From: Planctomycetaceae bacterium | GTDB lineage: Bacteria > Planctomycetota > Planctomycetia > Pirellulales > Pirellulaceae | Direction: 5' to 3' | NCBI GenBank assembly: GCA_002708345.1 | Contig: PANG01000010.1 | Span: 1-5,579 of the forward strand | DNA length: 5,579 bases | Shown: positions 4,525 to 5,579 of the stretch, piece by piece | Numbering within the stretch: the stretch's first letter is position 1 | How the letters are laid out: each line of letters starts with the position of its first letter | Program-made: the position numbers and the translations under genes | The notes under the pieces: model-generated | The model's database searches: none | Told to the model about the DNA's origin: nothing | What the model saw: the letters and a program-made list of their open reading frames with translations, nothing else

Positions 4525-5579
4525 ATGAAACGTTTTTGTCTGTTTGCCGGATTGATCCTGCTACTGTCCGCACCCGCGGCTGCCGCTCCCACCGTGCATC
4601 CCAAGACAGTGACACTGCTGGGCCCGGAAAGTTACCAGCAACTGGTGGCCACCGAGACCAATAACGAACGGCGGCAGGACGTCACGCGGACCGTGCGTTA
4701 CAAGAGTCTCGACCCGCAAATCGCTCAAGTCTCACCGCGCGGCCTGGTTCAACCGATTGCCAACGGCCAGACTATTATCGAAGTGACCGGTAGCCAGGGC
4801 ATGTCGACCGTCCCGGTCAACGTGCAACAATTCACAAACCCCCCGCCAGTCAGTTTCCGTAACGAAATCCAGCCGATCCTCACCAAGGCCTCCTGTAATT
4901 CAGGTGCCTGTCACGGCAAGGCGGACGGCCAAAACGGATTCATGCTCAGCCTCTTTGGTTTTAATCATCAGCTGGATCACGAAACCATTAGCAAGGAGGG
5001 GCGGGGACGGCGGATTAGCATTTCCGCGCCTGCCACCAGCCTGCTGCTGCGCAAGGCAACCGGGTTGGTTCCCCATGGGGGTGGCTACCGGGTAGAAGAC
5101 AACAGTCGCTGGCATCAGCGCCTCGAGCGCTGGATCGGAGAAGGTGCCTCACTTGACCCGGAATCTGCCGCGGGACACATCGAGATCGATGTTTACCCAC
5201 AAGAGACGGTGTTGCAGGCCGGGAAAAGCCAGCAGTTACAGGTCTTCGCGCGGGGCCTTGCGGATCAACCAGTGTGCGTTACCCACGAAGCAGAATATAT
5301 CTCGAATGCCACAGAAGTGGCTGCCGTCAATTCTGCCGGCTGGGTCGAGGTCGATGACGTACCGGGAGAGGCAGCTATCCTGGTGCGCTACCTCGGCCAG
5401 GTCGCGGTGGCTCGGATCCGCCTGCCACAACAACAACCGACGACTCGACCAGCTGTTAATAACGCCATCGACGAACTTGCCTGGAATCGCCTGCAAACGC
5501 TCGGACTCCAAGCGAGCGCCACGACGGGCGACTCGCAGTTCCTGCGACGTGTCTCTCTCGATACGATTGGCACACTGCC
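4525..5579 (+). CDS. Exported Ig-like / cytochrome c-like / DUF1549 protein, N-terminal part (runs off window)
   Basis: 351 complete codons are visible and the frame is open at the right edge. A signal peptide (MKRFCLFAGLILLLSAPAAAA, about 1-21) is followed by an Ig-like beta domain (23-100) and a planctomycete cytochrome c-like domain (110-205). The latter contains C124-N-S-G-A-C129-H130-GK, a CX4CH heme motif, then NGFMLSLFGF and VPHGGG (His184). A second Ig-like domain (218-300) contains GEAAILVRYLG. The DUF1549 domain opens with AIDELAWNRL and FLRRVSLDTIGTL (342-351). Family members normally continue through DUF1549 into DUF1553 for several hundred residues more. The function is unproven; the usual inference is a surface or periplasmic redox-linked protein acting with a DUF1501 partner. 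The DUF1501 gene here is on the opposite strand, about 1.4 kb away. The start is fixed by the signal peptide. Confidence 0.93.
   Translation, partial: MKRFCLFAGLILLLSAPAAAAPTVHPKTVTLLGPESYQQLVATETNNERRQDVTRTVRYKSLDPQIAQVSPRGLVQPIANGQTIIEVTGSQGMSTVPVNVQQFTNPPPVSFRNEIQPILTKASCNSGACHGKADGQNGFMLSLFGFNHQLDHETISKEGRGRRISISAPATSLLLRKATGLVPHGGGYRVEDNSRWHQRLERWIGEGASLDPESAAGHIEIDVYPQETVLQAGKSQQLQVFARGLADQPVCVTHEAEYISNATEVAAVNSAGWVEVDDVPGEAAILVRYLGQVAVARIRLPQQQPTTRPAVNNAIDELAWNRLQTLGLQASATTGDSQFLRRVSLDTIGTL

Noticed and set aside
4517..4528. Mini-ORF ATGAAGCCATGA before the DUF1549-type gene
   Set aside because: Its ATG overlaps the TATAAT box, so it would not be in the mRNA if that promoter is used; chance is the simpler reading.
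1..5579. tRNA, rRNA, CRISPR, insertion sequence, attachment site or defence system
   Set aside because: I found no repeat array, terminal inverted repeats, transposase or integrase sequence, or RNA gene signature on either strand; the window is almost fully explained by five ordinary protein genes.

Overview
The window looks like chromosomal DNA of a planctomycete, probably a free-living aquatic one of the Pirellulales/Rhodopirellula kind. The argument is the gene mix: a secreted formylglycine-type sulfatase, a DUF1501 protein, a DUF1549-type protein with Ig-like and cytochrome-like domains, a BNR-repeat sialidase-like protein and a GYF_2/DUF4190 membrane protein. DUF1501 and DUF1549/DUF1553 proteins occur in large paralogous sets in Planctomycetota and are rare elsewhere. 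The DNA is moderately GC-rich and even in style, and I see no RNA gene, mobile element, CRISPR array or long repeat.

Layout from left to right. (1) Minus strand, 868 to beyond base 1: N-terminal part of a secreted sulfatase. (2) Plus strand, 1001-1696: small GYF_2 + DUF4190 membrane protein with a very acidic tail, divergent from the sulfatase. (3) Minus strand, 3123-1705: complete DUF1501 protein with a Tat-like signal, convergent with gene 2 across 8 bases. (4) Plus strand, 3248-4408: secreted five-Asp-box beta-propeller of the sialidase type, divergent from the DUF1501 gene across a 124-base double promoter. (5) Plus strand, 4525 to beyond base 5579: N-terminal part of a large secreted DUF1549-type protein with Ig-like, cytochrome c-like, Ig-like and the start of DUF1549. 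It runs open off the right edge.

Four of the five products look exported, and two (sulfatase, sialidase-like) belong to families that remove charged groups from glycans, so a role in attacking sulfated or acidic polysaccharide is a reasonable inference. DUF1501 and DUF1549/DUF1553 genes are normally same-strand neighbours. Here they lie on opposite strands with the sialidase-like gene between them.

The points most worth checking are: the sialidase-like protein keeps the Arg triad and Tyr/Glu pair but lacks the loop that carries the acid/base Asp; the sulfatase activation site is CWVSR instead of C-x-P-x-R; the cytochrome-like domain has a CX4CH heme motif; and three genes have a TANNNT -10 element 6-7 bases before the ATG with no convincing Shine-Dalgarno, suggesting leaderless mRNAs.
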